In this document: piece after piece, positions 1 through 10,919 of the stretch
Position numbering within the stretch: position 1 is the first letter of the stretch
Layout of the letters: every line of letters starts with the position of its first letter
Assembly: GCF_048544455.1 (NCBI RefSeq)
Contig: NC_133537.1
Coordinates: forward strand, 16,615,541 to 16,679,540
Reading direction: 5' to 3'
DNA length: 64,000 nucleotides
DNA from: Silene latifolia
Taxonomy: Eukaryota; Streptophyta; Magnoliopsida; Caryophyllales; Caryophyllaceae
Made by a program: the position numbers and the translations under genes
Notes under the pieces: generated by a model
The model's input: only the letters and a program-made list of their open reading frames with translations
The model's database searches: none
What the model was told of the DNA's origin: nothing

Positions 1-1044
1 CACTTGGGTAGATATTTGACCCGTCACAAGGAAGACTCATTGAAAATCTAAAGAGGTGTATGTGCGAAAAACATTTAACTTGAGTAACTTGTGTGTTATG
101 TTACGTCGGTGTAAATTATTCTAGAATCTGGATGTTACTACTGATTAATCAACTGATAGTCAATCCATCCCTTCAGTGGATAGTCAGAACTCTGAAGCAA
201 CAAAACAAAGTTTAAGGACAAATTACCCCCAAGGCCAAGGTTAACTTCATTTTCCACTTAATTATCTCAAACTCTAGTCATATCAACATGACTAGCTAAT
301 AAGACAATATAAAGTCTTGTTTATGAAATTATAACTTCTACGTAAACTTAAAGAGTCTCATTCTATGCATGCATGTGCTGTACATAATGGAAGAATAGTG
401 CAATTTCATTCTTAGTTAAGATATGGTGTGAGCTTTAAAGGAAAAAGGCAACTAACTCCCTAACTAATAAGGTACACACTTTAGAAAGGTCATTTTCTGT
501 TTAACATGGACGGCTGGGGTTTACGACATGCCATGCAAATACCATTTTCATAATTAAAACCTGATCACGACGGCTCATTACGTACCATTCACTACTACCA
601 TACCCATACCCCCTCATTTATTATCATCATTACCTTTTTCTCATCTTTCTTCAATCCGACTCCATCGTTGTTTTGTTTTATGTACGATTGTACGCAACTT
701 ATCCCTAAACCCGCACCTAATTTTGGAATTTCTCAACGGTAAAATTAAATAAGTGGGAGTATTTCTTAATAATCTCGTATAACGGTTTTGAATCTGGCAG
801 TATGTTCCGTCATTTTTTTTTTGGACCTACAACCATGATAGCAAAGGAATTTATAATTTACTCTGGGTTAGGAAGGTAACAATAAAATTTATAAAAAATT
901 TGTAATTTTTAATTCCGTCCTCTAGAAACTATTTAACTACCAAGTGAAAATTCTGGTTCCGCCAATGTTCAAAGTAACTTGACTTTGATCTACGGAGTAA
1001 TAATACGGAGTATAAGTAAGTAGTAGTAAAGAGTAAAGACGTAC
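1..1044. other. Non-coding: CYP90C1 intron 4 (partial)
   Basis: This stretch lies downstream of the exon 4 donor of the minus-strand CYP90C1 gene. I looked on the minus strand for the next P450 segment (helix I end, K-helix ExxR) and saw none. It is AT-rich and free of long ORFs, so it is best read as intron 4, with the remaining exons beyond the window. A fragment of the 'ccgtcacaag' motif, shared with MITEs in this region, lies near position 23. Confidence 0.6.
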
Positions 1045-4000
1045 CATAAGTTGTTTGAAAGCAAGGGGGTAGTCACTTAGGTATTTGACAGCCAGGGTCA
1101 TAACCATGGGTACCGAGTCTTCACCAGGGACCATCATTTCGATTATATTTCCGGCGATCACATCCAAACGTTCATCACTCTCATCTCTTCCCATTTGATC
1201 ACTCATGTCACGTAGCAGTAAATCAATTGCATCACCTGTTGTTTCTAATAAGTCCATTGTGACATTTGTCTTGTCTATTAATCTCTTCTCTATCATTCTT
1301 CGTATCATTTTTCGTAGCCTCTCTTTTGCCTAAGGTAAATGAAAAAAAAAATATTTATACGAAAATTATTAGTTTAATCATTTTGGATTGTGTGGTATGA
1401 TTCAAATGTGTTACTATTAAGTTATTTAGAGATAATTATGGTGAGTTTGGGGTTAACAGGATTCAGGTCAAACTAAGATCGAGTTAGGCCAGTTCAAATT
1501 TCATGTCATTTTTAGGTTGATCAGCTCGGTTATGGCTTGAGTCGGATTAATACGGGTGATATTCACTAGATTAGTAGTAGCATAAATAGTATCAATCATG
1601 GTTACCGAATTCGCTCGGTGCCCTACGAATCGCGAATTGTTAATAGCGAATTCTATCATGTTGCTTACTGAAAATACATATAACACACATTATATAAGAG
1701 CGAATCGCGAATTGGTAAGGACGTATTCATAGCGAATTCGGTAACCATGGTATCAATGGATCAAAAATCAAGTAAATGAAGTTACCTTTAGTGATTTGTA
1801 CAATTGTGTGCCAGGAAGCTTGATTGGCAAACAAATTAATCCCTTGATGAACTCTTTAAACTCTTTCTTGAACATCTCCATTTCTTCACCCGGGCCAAGG
1901 CTCATTAACACTTTAACTAATATTTCAAATGTAATCTGAAAACGAAACAAAAAAAATTAACAACTTACTAAACAAGCTCATTACGTCGAACCTTCTTTTT
2001 GTTTAGAAACTTCCGTTTCAACCAAATTACTTCCACGGTTAAAACATGCGGAGAATTAACATTTGCCTTAATTCCTTAAAAGACTTTTACTTGTATATAT
2101 GTTTACAAATGTAAATTTGTTGTTTAGTTGTGTATATTTATATATTCTCGGAATATATACGGAGTACAATAAAACGGAACAGTAATTTGCACTTAGTTAC
2201 GTGTAGAAATTCAGAAATAGTAGAAGAACGACCTTGTTAGTTTCATCTTGGACGTAAACAAGTTGTTTAAGCTTCCAATTTTCTAAAGACAGCTTCACAG
2301 AATTCTCAATATCTCTTGTTATTTGAGCTTTTAATTCCGATGATTTTAGAAATCTTCCAATCGATGCATGCAACCTCTTATGAACGACCCCATTCATTCT
2401 CAAAATCGAAGATTCACCAAATAACTCGGTTATGGATTTAGGATAAGCCGGCACGAAAATATTTCCATGATTTTGTAAGATAGCTCTGTTTATTTCCGGA
2501 TCAGTTGATACTATTACTGGTTTTCCTAATAAATTTGTCTTGAACACCTTTCCATACCTAGTTTCACAACATAAAATCAGACAATGATGATATTGATTAA
2601 TGATCTGTATATGCATAGGGATTTTTTATTGGCGGAGACCACCATGACGATTATTTTTCCAATGTTAAGAACGGGAATCTAGTGTACTACTTTTCGTGAC
2701 TTTACAGAATACTCGTAAACTAATTGATCTAACCTTAATTTAAACACTCATACATAACTTGTCACACTATTTAATACCCAGTATAAAGTGAGCCACAAGG
2801 CCCACAAGTAAGGCGATTTTAATATTGGCGGATTTGAAACCAAGTTATGAGTATATAGTAGTATAGTACCACCTGTATCTCATAATTCTAACAACTAAGA
2901 CCATCCCCAAGCAAGGTCACCGACTGGGTCGTGACCTTGTTGGGTCATGCTAATGACTCCTTAAACAAGGATTAGGAAGACCTACTTGGTGACCTTGAAT
3001 AAGAAAAGGTCAATTTGTGACCTTGAATAAGAAAGGTCAATTTGTTGGTGACCTTATATGTGGCACCCTCTAATTGCTTGGATGTTAGTAAATAATAATT
3101 GTAAAAGTAAGATAAAAGTTTTGGTGGGGTTGTGAATGTGGTAAATGATTAAAAATGTTAAAAAGTGGAAAAATAATTGGGTTGGTGACCTAGGTCGTGA
3201 CTTTCTGCTTGGGAGGGTGAAAGAGGGTCAAGATTAATAAGGTGTGATTAAGAGGAAAAATTTTGGTGACCCAATTATATCGACCTTCTGTTTGGGAATG
3301 GTCTAAGCTGATGTCAACATAATGTTAGCAAAGAAAATTAAAGCAAAATTGACATGGGAAACTGAAGTGCATGGACAAGGGTAATGTTTGTGTGGCAGAG
3401 TTTTCACTGCCCTGCATGCTGACAAGCAATATATTTAGGGCATTCATAAGTTTGTCAACAAAAGTTTGTGTATTTTTAGAGTCTATTGTTGGGAATGAGG
3501 TTTGAGGTTCATGGATGGAAATAATTACATATTTGTATACAGGTTTGTGAGAGGACATGACAAGTGGTGGTCCTTAAAATGTACCCAACATATGAGAGAA
3601 AAAAAATGGATAATTTGAAGTGGTCCTATAATATGAACCTTGAAAATGTTTATTTATTGTTATGTATAGGTTTATTATTGGGGAGGTTTGTTAATTTGGT
3701 GATGTGTCAAGTGACAAAACCCTTTAGAAGTTGTTCATCTATTGTGAAAGTGTCTTGAGTCTATTTAGTACATACACAGGTTTTGCATGCATGCCTGCAT
3801 GCCTACAAATCTATACCATTTATTAACCCCCCATATATAGTTTCGTTAAAACGGAGGTTAACGGGTCAAGCACTACACTATTTGTACAAAGACAAACTTT
3901 TGTTTTTTTTTTTATTCTTTTGTCTTATCTGTGCAAAACTGCAAATAAGTAATACTTGACCCGGTTTTAACTATAAAATGGATATTCTCATCTTAAACAA

Positions 4001-7000
4001 GAATCTGTAATGTGAATAATGTTATCTCGGATTTATGCTCACAACTCTAACAAAATTCCTTCCTTCCATCTTGGGCAAAATCGTTGATGGGAGGTGGGAA
4101 GACATTTAAGAAATCAAACTAGGCCAAACTCCCAAGTCGCAAGTACTCCGTGGTAACTAGACTGGTTTTAACCCATATTTAATGTGAAGTGTGAACCACA
4201 AACAAAATGCAGGTTCTACTTAACCTACATAATACTACATATTTCAGTGGTTTGGTATCATTTATACTCCAATTTATTATGAGGGTCAACATGTACAACA
4301 ACATAAATTCTTGGTTAAGATTGTTAAGTCAAGACAGCACTCACAATTAATTTAACAATAAGTTTTGCTTGTGACGGACACTATCCGTCACAAGCTGAAG
4401 ACGGATAGTGTCCATCTCACAATAAGGCAAGTGGAAGGGAAATGGAACACCCTATGAATAGTGTTACTTGCATATTGTGAGAGGGGCACTATCCGTCTTC
4501 AACTTGTGACGGATATTGTCCGTCTTCAATGAGAATTTGTGTTAATTTAAATAACGGAAAAACACCAATAAAAAGAGGGTTGTGAACCAAGATCTACTCA
4601 ACAACATAAATTCTTAAGTTAAAAACTTAAAATAGCGTCTCACAAAAGACGTCTATTTAGCGGGAAAAAAAAGTCACCACAAATACTATCCTAGAACCAG
4701 TTGTATATTAGCATCGTACAATCAATATAGTTCGGATTATGATATAACTGAGTTTTTGTGTAATTTTTTGAGCTTTGTTAAAGTTTTTTTTTTTATGCTT
4801 AAGTGGTTGAGTTCGGAAGCTTTATGATATAGTTCGGATTCTTTAAAACAAAACTCAAAAACTTTAATACAAAGTTCAGATTCTACACCGTCAGTTATAC
4901 TACAACTGATTGTATAGTCTATTAATTACTCCGCCACTAGGCGTACATTACATTTTTTTTTTATGGGTGCGATAGGCGTACATTACATTGATCATGGCTT
5001 TAACATGATGATATTCATGATAAGACTTATATCAAAGCAAACACAAACCTCATGGTTGCTCCACTAGGGTTAGAATATGGATTAACGGGTACTTAACTCA
5101 CCCAAATCCGACTAATCCGATTCATTTGGCTAAATGGATTTGATTCTAGAATCTAGATGTACAATATACTCCATCCATCCATTACTTTAATTTTAAAGCT
5201 ATATGTATCATTAAACTAAAAGTTCAGTGATTGCCATTGCATTGTTTAATTCAGATTTAGAGGTTCAAGGAAAAGGCCACGTTAACTACAAGTACTTCAA
5301 CATTTGACTAGTCATTCATTGAACAAACATATTGTTCTTAACGATAGATCTTGCAAAGTACAGTACTGTATCAGAATATTAAATTATCGATTTAGACCTT
5401 AACCAGAATCGGCTGCTACAAAAATATTGAATTTTCATTGGAATTTTTTGTCGGTTTTCTAGAAGGACCATCCTTCTTACATTTAAGCGTTTTTTTGGAT
5501 CAAACTAATCTGATCCGAATCGAATCAACTTATAGGATTCGAATCGAATCGAATCAACTTATAGAATCTGAATTGAATCAACTTATAGGATCGAATCAAC
5601 TTTATAGGATCGAATCGAACTTATAGGATCTCAAGTGAACTTAAATTAAGTGAGGTATAGGATCTCGAATCGAACTTATAGGATCTCGAATCGACCGAAT
5701 CAACTTATAGGATCTCGAATCAACTTATAAGATCCGAATCGAATCGAACTTATAGGATCTAAATCGAATCAACTTATAGGATCGAATCGAATCAACTTAT
5801 AGGATCTGAAGTGAACTTAAATTAAGTGACTTTAAGTCCAAAAGAACAGGGCCTTAAAGGCTTAGGCGCAAGAAATATGGACACATTAATTTTTCTTTTC
5901 ATTGAAATGACATGATATTAGAGCCTGGAAGATGTATTTTTCAATCACAAATTCTTATTTAAGGGGTGTATCCGTCTTAACCTAAACGGGTCAAATAGAA
6001 ATATAGAATAAGCAAGACAAAAGGAAAGTTTGTGGGGATTAGCAAAATAATTATATTACCTAGCCAAGTGAAGTAGTATTTGATCTGTTTTATTTTTAAG
6101 ACGGATATTCCTTAAGAGAGACCAATTGAAATGACTTTTTCAAATAAATGTATTGAGTTTTCGATACCACCCTGTGACATCCAAAATGTGAGATCTATTA
6201 AACTTACAAACGCTATAAAAATATGTGAGGGTTATAGTAAGACTCGGTATCATGACATCATCTTGTGCTTATGATGTCATTAGTTTTACCTATGTGCTTC
6301 ATTGAAACACTTCTTGGTTTCGAATTGATTGAAATTTAATTTGAAAAAACAAAAATTATGAAAAAAATTATGAAAGTTAATATACTCCGTATTTTATAAT
6401 CAATTTTTTTGTTGAATTTTATTTACATATTAAAAAATACTCCGTATATTAAAAAAAATGAATAAAATATCTCAAAACGAAGTGACAAAGCATATGGAGT
6501 ATAAACAAAGGCATTAATACGGCGCTTATGGAATGAAGGAATTGTTGTCGCACTTTCCTTATCAATTGTCATAGGTTGCAAGCCTAAGGTATTTAATACG
6601 AAGGTAGGATGCTTGAACAAAACTTCTTTCTTTTTTTTAATCAATTTTACTGAATTTTTCTAAATTTATAGGATATGAATTTGTTTAAACTGAATTTATA
6701 GGATATGAATTGATTAATAAAAGCTGAACTTAATTATAAAAAGTGAAATCTAAAAAAAAAAAAAAAAAAAAAAAAAGAGTATAAGAATTGAACTAAACTT
6801 TCTTGAACTAAATTATAGAATCTAAATTGAACTTTTCTGAATGAACTTGGTAAGTTATGAATTGAACTTAAAGTGATTGGCTTTACTCTTGCATCAAGAA
6901 TCCAACAATTTTATTTTCACAAAATCATATTTTTAGAGCAAGTACATATTCAATATGGTTGGTGTTGGACTAGGTTGATTATATATTCTTAAGTTTCTAA

Positions 7001-8752
7001 CAAAAGACAAGCAACATTGATTAAATTTCATCCGTTAAAATAATACTCCGCACTTGTATAATAATTTCTGAAGCGATCAAAATCATTACTACTCGTATAT
7101 CTTTTTATTTTTTATTTTTTATTTTTATGTTATTCATTGATTTTATTATGATTGGAGTGTCTTTTTTATATTGGAGTGTCTCAGTGAGTTGTTGTCCTTT
7201 CTATTTTAAAAATGAACTTGATGATCAATTTGATCATTCACACTCAATTTCTTCCACTTGTCATTTAATAATTGGCCGCTTTCTTTTTTATTGGTCTTTG
7301 TGCCAAAACTAAAGAACAACAAATGACCGGGACGGGGCGTATTACACCAAAGTACACATAGTAGTTGCGGAGTTATTGGAGTACACCTTAAATCCTTAAG
7401 CTATCAAGCTTCTAGAGTGGTTGGTTTTTTTCCAAATGGATTACAGGGGCATACTATTATTTAGAAAGGAGGAGAATCAAAATGGAAATTAAATATATAA
7501 AATTCTCTTTTAGATGTAGGGAGGACGCCCTTCAAAAAGACGCGAGTATTTTTCGGCACACTATATCCAATTTTTTTTTTAATATTAATCTCATCGATCA
7601 AATTAAACTATTATTTCTTTTTCCGCTTTTGTGAGTATCATTGAAGCAAGGAGGAATTTGTAACTAGAGTCTAATATCCCGAATGGTCCAAATGTCCAAT
7701 ACACCTCCATCTTGGTCATTTGACTAAGACATCTATATCGGCATATAACATTCAAATTAAAGGTTTATTTTAGTGTAAAAGGAGCCACAAGAGTAATATA
7801 ATAGTGAGTATTGGCGGCATTCAAACCCAAGTCAACATACTATCTACCACCCCTTATAAGAGTCGTAACATTACCCGTTAAACTAGTTAATATCTTCAGC
7901 ATTCGGATTTAAATTGCAGCAAATTTTACTTGGGACTGTCATAAGGTTGTGATGTCCCTCAAGTCACAACCTCTTATACTTTTAACATAATTTAAATCGG
8001 GTGTATTTCTTGTGACGGATACAAATAAGAATTTGTGTATAAGTTGATAACCATGTCATTTATGTGAAAATATGTCCAAGTACAAAATGGAGTACCAAGA
8101 AACTTAAATTGGATAGGGAGATCTCGAATTCTCGATCACTACTTTAACAAGACTTGCATACACCTTCCCTACACTAACCCTTGTGTTTGTAGACATCCAC
8201 TTGCCACTACTCTTACTCACTAGTTGATGCTCATGTATCATCAATTCATCATCATCATCCTTCATAATACAATTTGTAAAAAAAACCACATCAACTTGAA
8301 CCAAAAATACAAACTAAAACTTCTACATCAATTAAACAACTACTTGTAAGTTGTAACAAACAAACTAATAATCCCGACGACATTACCAAGTTTCAGTATC
8401 ATCCTTTCATATATTAAGCAGACGATATTGTGAAAGATAAGCGTAGACGGACGACTTACAAAGATTTGCGTTTGTGCATGAAGGAAACCGGCTTAGAAGT
8501 ATAAGAAGATGCAATGAATTCAAGAGTTTCTCCAATAAAAGGCCATCCACGACTTCCTTTAGGAACCCTACAATGACTACTACTACTACTCATATTATTA
8601 TTATTGCAAGTCGTCTTCATCTTTTCTCCATTAATGTGATTTTTTTTCATGTATTTTTGTATCTTATTATATGATGTCAAATATAACAATTTTGTTAAGT
8701 GAATAAGAGGAAGAAGCATGAAGGAAACCAATACAAAGCACCATCCTCCCAT
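1045..8752 (-). CDS. CYP90C1: CYP90C1 / ROTUNDIFOLIA3-like cytochrome P450, 5' part (exons 1-4)
   Basis: This is a brassinosteroid-pathway monooxygenase. In Arabidopsis, CYP90C1 and CYP90D1 hydroxylate C-23 of early intermediates such as 3-epi-6-deoxocathasterone at the ER membrane. Exons on the minus strand are 8752-8460, 2557-2233, 1935-1786 and 1329-1045. Each is bounded by GT..AG, and the phases join without a break (about 350 codons). Exon 1 has a hydrophobic N-terminal anchor, a low-complexity Asn/Ser stretch, and the hinge and start of the catalytic domain (GSRGWPFIGETLEF). Exon 2 contains YGKVFKTN, FVPAYPKSITEL and the LHASIGRFL block. Exon 3 contains ITFEILVKVLMS and EEFIKGLI-like sequence. 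Exon 4 reaches helix I (MMVPGEDSVPMVMTLAVKYL). The wording matches CYP90C1 more closely than CYP90D1, which shares many of these positions. The ExxR and haem-Cys exons lie outside the window. Intron 1 is 5.9 kb and full of MITEs and simple repeats. No frameshift or stop is seen in the visible exons. Confidence 0.9.
1597..1749. mobile_element. hAT-type MITE in CYP90C1 intron 3
   Basis: This is a 153-bp non-coding element with perfect 19-bp terminal inverted repeats (CATGGTTACCGAATTCGCT at 1597-1615 and its complement at 1731-1749). It is flanked by a perfect 8-bp duplication, gtatcaat, at 1589-1596 and 1750-1757. An 8-bp duplication is the signature of hAT transposases. A second internal motif, CGAATCGCGAATTG, occurs twice. 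It has no coding capacity, so it must be mobilised in trans. Confidence 0.85.
2899..3303. mobile_element. Tourist-like (PIF/Harbinger) MITE in CYP90C1 intron 1
   Basis: This is a 405-bp non-coding element. Its ends are GACCATCCCCAAGCA and the complement of GACCATTCCCAAACA. TAA on both sides (2896-2898 and 3304-3306) fits the 3-bp TWA duplication of PIF/Harbinger elements. Internal 'ggtgacc/ggtcac' motifs recur several times, mostly near the ends. Confidence 0.8.
4356..4541. mobile_element. Mutator-type foldback MITE in CYP90C1 intron 1
   Basis: This is a 186-bp element whose two halves are inverted copies over about 75 bases (gacggacactatccgtcacaag on one arm, its close complement on the other). 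It is flanked by a perfect 9-bp duplication, ttaatttaa (4347-4355 and 4542-4550), as made by Mutator-like transposases. Similar 'cttgtgacgg' fragments lie near 25, 8010 and 9130, so the family is common locally. Confidence 0.75.
5511..5826. repeat. Degenerate tandem repeat, unit around 'cttataggatcgaatcgaat'
   Basis: About a dozen irregular copies of a roughly 18-30 bp unit with GGATC(T)CGAATCGAA and CAACTTATA lie in CYP90C1 intron 1. The unit length varies and copies are interspersed with 'gaacttaaattaagtga'. Related 'gaatttataggatatgaatt' words recur around 6660-6880. Confidence 0.75.
5946..6135. mobile_element. Probable Mutator-type MITE, diverged
   Basis: The region has imperfect inverted arms (tatccgtcttaa near the left end, ttaagacggata near the right end). 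It is similar in size (190 bp) to the MITE at 4356-4541. A 9-bp flank, tttttcaat on the left and tttttcaaa on the right, would be a target duplication with one change. The outermost bases pair poorly, so the exact ends are uncertain. Confidence 0.5.
6655..6880. repeat. Low-complexity 'gaatttataggat' repeats with a poly-A run
   Basis: Short repeats of a gaatttataggatatgaatt-like word surround an A-run of about 24 bases (6753-6776). The words resemble those in the 5511-5826 array. This is intron sequence with no coding signal. Confidence 0.5.
7171..7339. mobile_element. Stowaway-like MITE copy
   Basis: This is closely similar in sequence to the element at 43250-43416. Both share the central words 'ttcttccacttgtcattta' and 'ttgtgccaaaac', and end in a 'caaatgaccgggacgg' terminal repeat. 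The left terminus here is diverged. It lies in CYP90C1 intron 1. Confidence 0.6.
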
Positions 8753-9427
8753 TTTTAGTGTTTTAATTTCTCTCTCTGGGAAGTGTTATCATAACTTCCA
8801 CTATGGAGTATAAGTACTATTTATATTCTTTCAACAAATCCGCCGCTTGTGCTTCCTTTTCTAGCTTTTGTTGTATTTTTATTTCATGTGTGTACAATTG
8901 TACATATAACACATTTTATTTAACGTAAAAAACGATCCGCATCTTTTAGGAGGGAAGGGCAAGACAAAGACCTGAACTTTGCATTTTTTTTCCAATTAAG
9001 AACCCAAATATTTAAATTTTACGATTAAGGGATTCAGACTAACACCGTTAACTTACTTTGCTAGGCCCAAAAAAACTTAGAAACTAAAACCCACATGTCT
9101 TATCTCCCTATGTGGATTGTATCTGGCCGTCACAAGCTTGCAACGGATATACCCGTCACAAATGAGAATTTGTGAATGAACAATAATGAAATCGGATGAT
9201 CAAATAACTCATTAGAGACATGCCTAATATAGAAACATAAACAAATGAATGAGACACCATAAAATGAAAATGGTAAGCAAATGACCGAGACGGAGGAGTA
9301 TTTGTTTATCTTTGATTTCGACACAAAGATCGAGGAGAGAGGAGAAGAACATTTGTGATATTGTTATTGAATGACAAGTGAACATAGATTATGTAGACGA
9401 TCAAATTATCATTTAAAAATATTTATA
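8753..9427. promoter_or_regulatory. CYP90C1 5' flank up to the Helitron boundary
   Basis: This holds the short CYP90C1 leader and proximal promoter. Beyond that it has a 'ccgtcacaag..caaatgagaatttgtg' fragment of the Mutator-MITE family (9127-9175) and a Stowaway end (caaatgaccgagacggagg near 9280-9300). No coding sequence is seen. Confidence 0.5.
8818..8825 (-). promoter_or_regulatory. Putative TATA box of CYP90C1
   Basis: Read on the minus strand, the sequence is TATAAATAG. It lies about 65 bases before the CYP90C1 start codon at 8752, which would give a short 5' UTR of roughly 30-40 bases. The upstream proximal promoter is only about 600 bp long before the Helitron boundary at 9428. Confidence 0.5.
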
Positions 9428-9431
9428 TCTA

Positions 9432-10905
9432 TGACACGGCTATCGTAACCCTATCAAAGATAAAACCTAACGGTCTCAACTAAAATGTAGCAGAGGCAGT
9501 CGAGTATCGAATCCACATGGAGGTAATGTAATTAACAGTTGCCTAATTCTAGTCCTAAAGTAACAATGGGGGGTTTTGTTGAATTGATTTCTAAACTACG
9601 AGATTTTAAGGAAAAAGAAATGAAAACAAAAGCAATAAGGGCAGAAAATCGGTTTAGACTATCAAGAAGAGAGGGACATGTCGGGATTTCGGTTCACTAC
9701 GGTAGTCCAATAACTCAACTGTAAATGACTCAGACGAACTAATGTGAGACGGATGTTGAAAAGTCCTTTCGGTCCACTTTCTATCCTAAAATACCACTAA
9801 CTTAACTTTCGTCCTCATTAGGGTAGTCTACTGTTCATACAGGCCTATTTAGTCCAATCTTTCGATCCAGGATTAATTTTAGCCAGATTAAAGGGTGACA
9901 TAGAAGCGTGCACTCAACTAGGTCGGATAAATACAGTTAAATTGCTATGGTGAGTGGTCTCACAATTAATTCATCTAATTCATTTACTACGTCGTCATAT
10001 TTCTACCATGATTCCCTAATCCCAACATGAAAAGGATTTAGTTACTCATATCGCTAATTAAACTAACAGCAATTAAATTTCCAGCAGAAAACATAATGAA
10101 ATAACAATAGATCGCAATAAGGAAAATTAGGGCAAGGAGGTAAATGCAACGAAACAAGTAATAAAAGCAAACAAATGATTAATTATTATTAAAGGGAGAG
10201 AAGGAATTACAATCCGAGCGAATCCGGCGTAAAGAACACAAATTCCAAGTGAAACAATCCCGAAATAAAGTAATGTGAGAGAAGGATGAAGCAACGTAAT
10301 AATGTTAACAGTAGAGAGTTTGGTAGATGAAAGATATCCTAATTAACCTAGTAAAGCGTGCTTAAATAGCAAACAAAATAAGTTTAGCGAAAATAAACAA
10401 CTCACGGGCTGTTTAAAGCCCAAAACCAACGAAACCACTCGATCGAGTGGTTTAAGACCACTCGATCGACCAACTCTTCAAGAATTTCTACTCGATCGAT
10501 CGAAAGTCGCTCGATCGAGTAACGTGTCTTTGTGCAGCTTAAGGATCGAGTGAAAAACCACTCGATCGACCATCAGAAGACGTGAAAACCACTCGATCGA
10601 GTGGTAAAACTCCTCGATCGAGCACTTCATCTTCATTTCAGCTCAAGTCCGCGTCTAAGTGCCTCGTATGCGTGCCACGACGCTTCCAAACACAGTATCT
10701 CACTCAGGAAAATCCCATCTCCTCTAAATGCATGCAAAAAGGACGAAAAAGGGTACGATTCCACTACTTTCGCGTTCATTTCTACAAAATGGACAAAACG
10801 AACCAAAGTAGCCAATTCGGGGCAAAATACCATAAAAACAATATGAAAATGCATAGAAATACGTGCTGAAATAGGCTAAAAAGACTATACATTAGGCACG
10901 TATCA
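9432..10905 (-). repeat. 3' LTR of the level-2 retrotransposon
   Basis: The LTR is about 1.47 kb, running TGATACG..CCGTGTCA in element orientation. It pairs with 39267-40745. It carries a TATA-like box (CTATTTAAGC on the minus strand, near 10368) with CGATCG palindromes just upstream of it (10437-10625). ORFs called within it are duplicated in the partner LTR and are not genes. Confidence 0.9.
10437..10625. repeat. Cluster of CGATCG-centred palindromes in LTR U3
   Basis: About seven copies of (C)ACTCGATCGAG(T) or ACTCGATCGACC lie in 190 bases, many as pairs separated by 'tggtttaagac'-type spacers. On the element's strand they sit about 70-260 bases upstream of the TATA-like box. The same block is in the other LTR at 40276-40465. 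Confidence 0.85.
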
Positions 10906-10919
10906 AATCTCCCCAAACC
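10906..10919 (-). other. Polypurine tract of the level-2 retrotransposon
   Basis: Read on the minus strand it is GGTTTGGGGAGATT, directly before the 3' LTR start TGATACG. This is the usual plus-strand primer position. Confidence 0.7.

Noticed and set aside
3325-3758. Small ORFs on both strands
   Set aside because: They lie in CYP90C1 intron 1, show no domain, and have AT-rich composition like the surrounding intron.
1045-8752. Assignment as CYP90D1 or another CYP85-clan P450
   Set aside because: CYP90D1 shares the general pattern, but KRKSLYGKVFKTN, LQNHGN.FVPAYPKSITEL and FEILVKVLMS fit CYP90C1 better.
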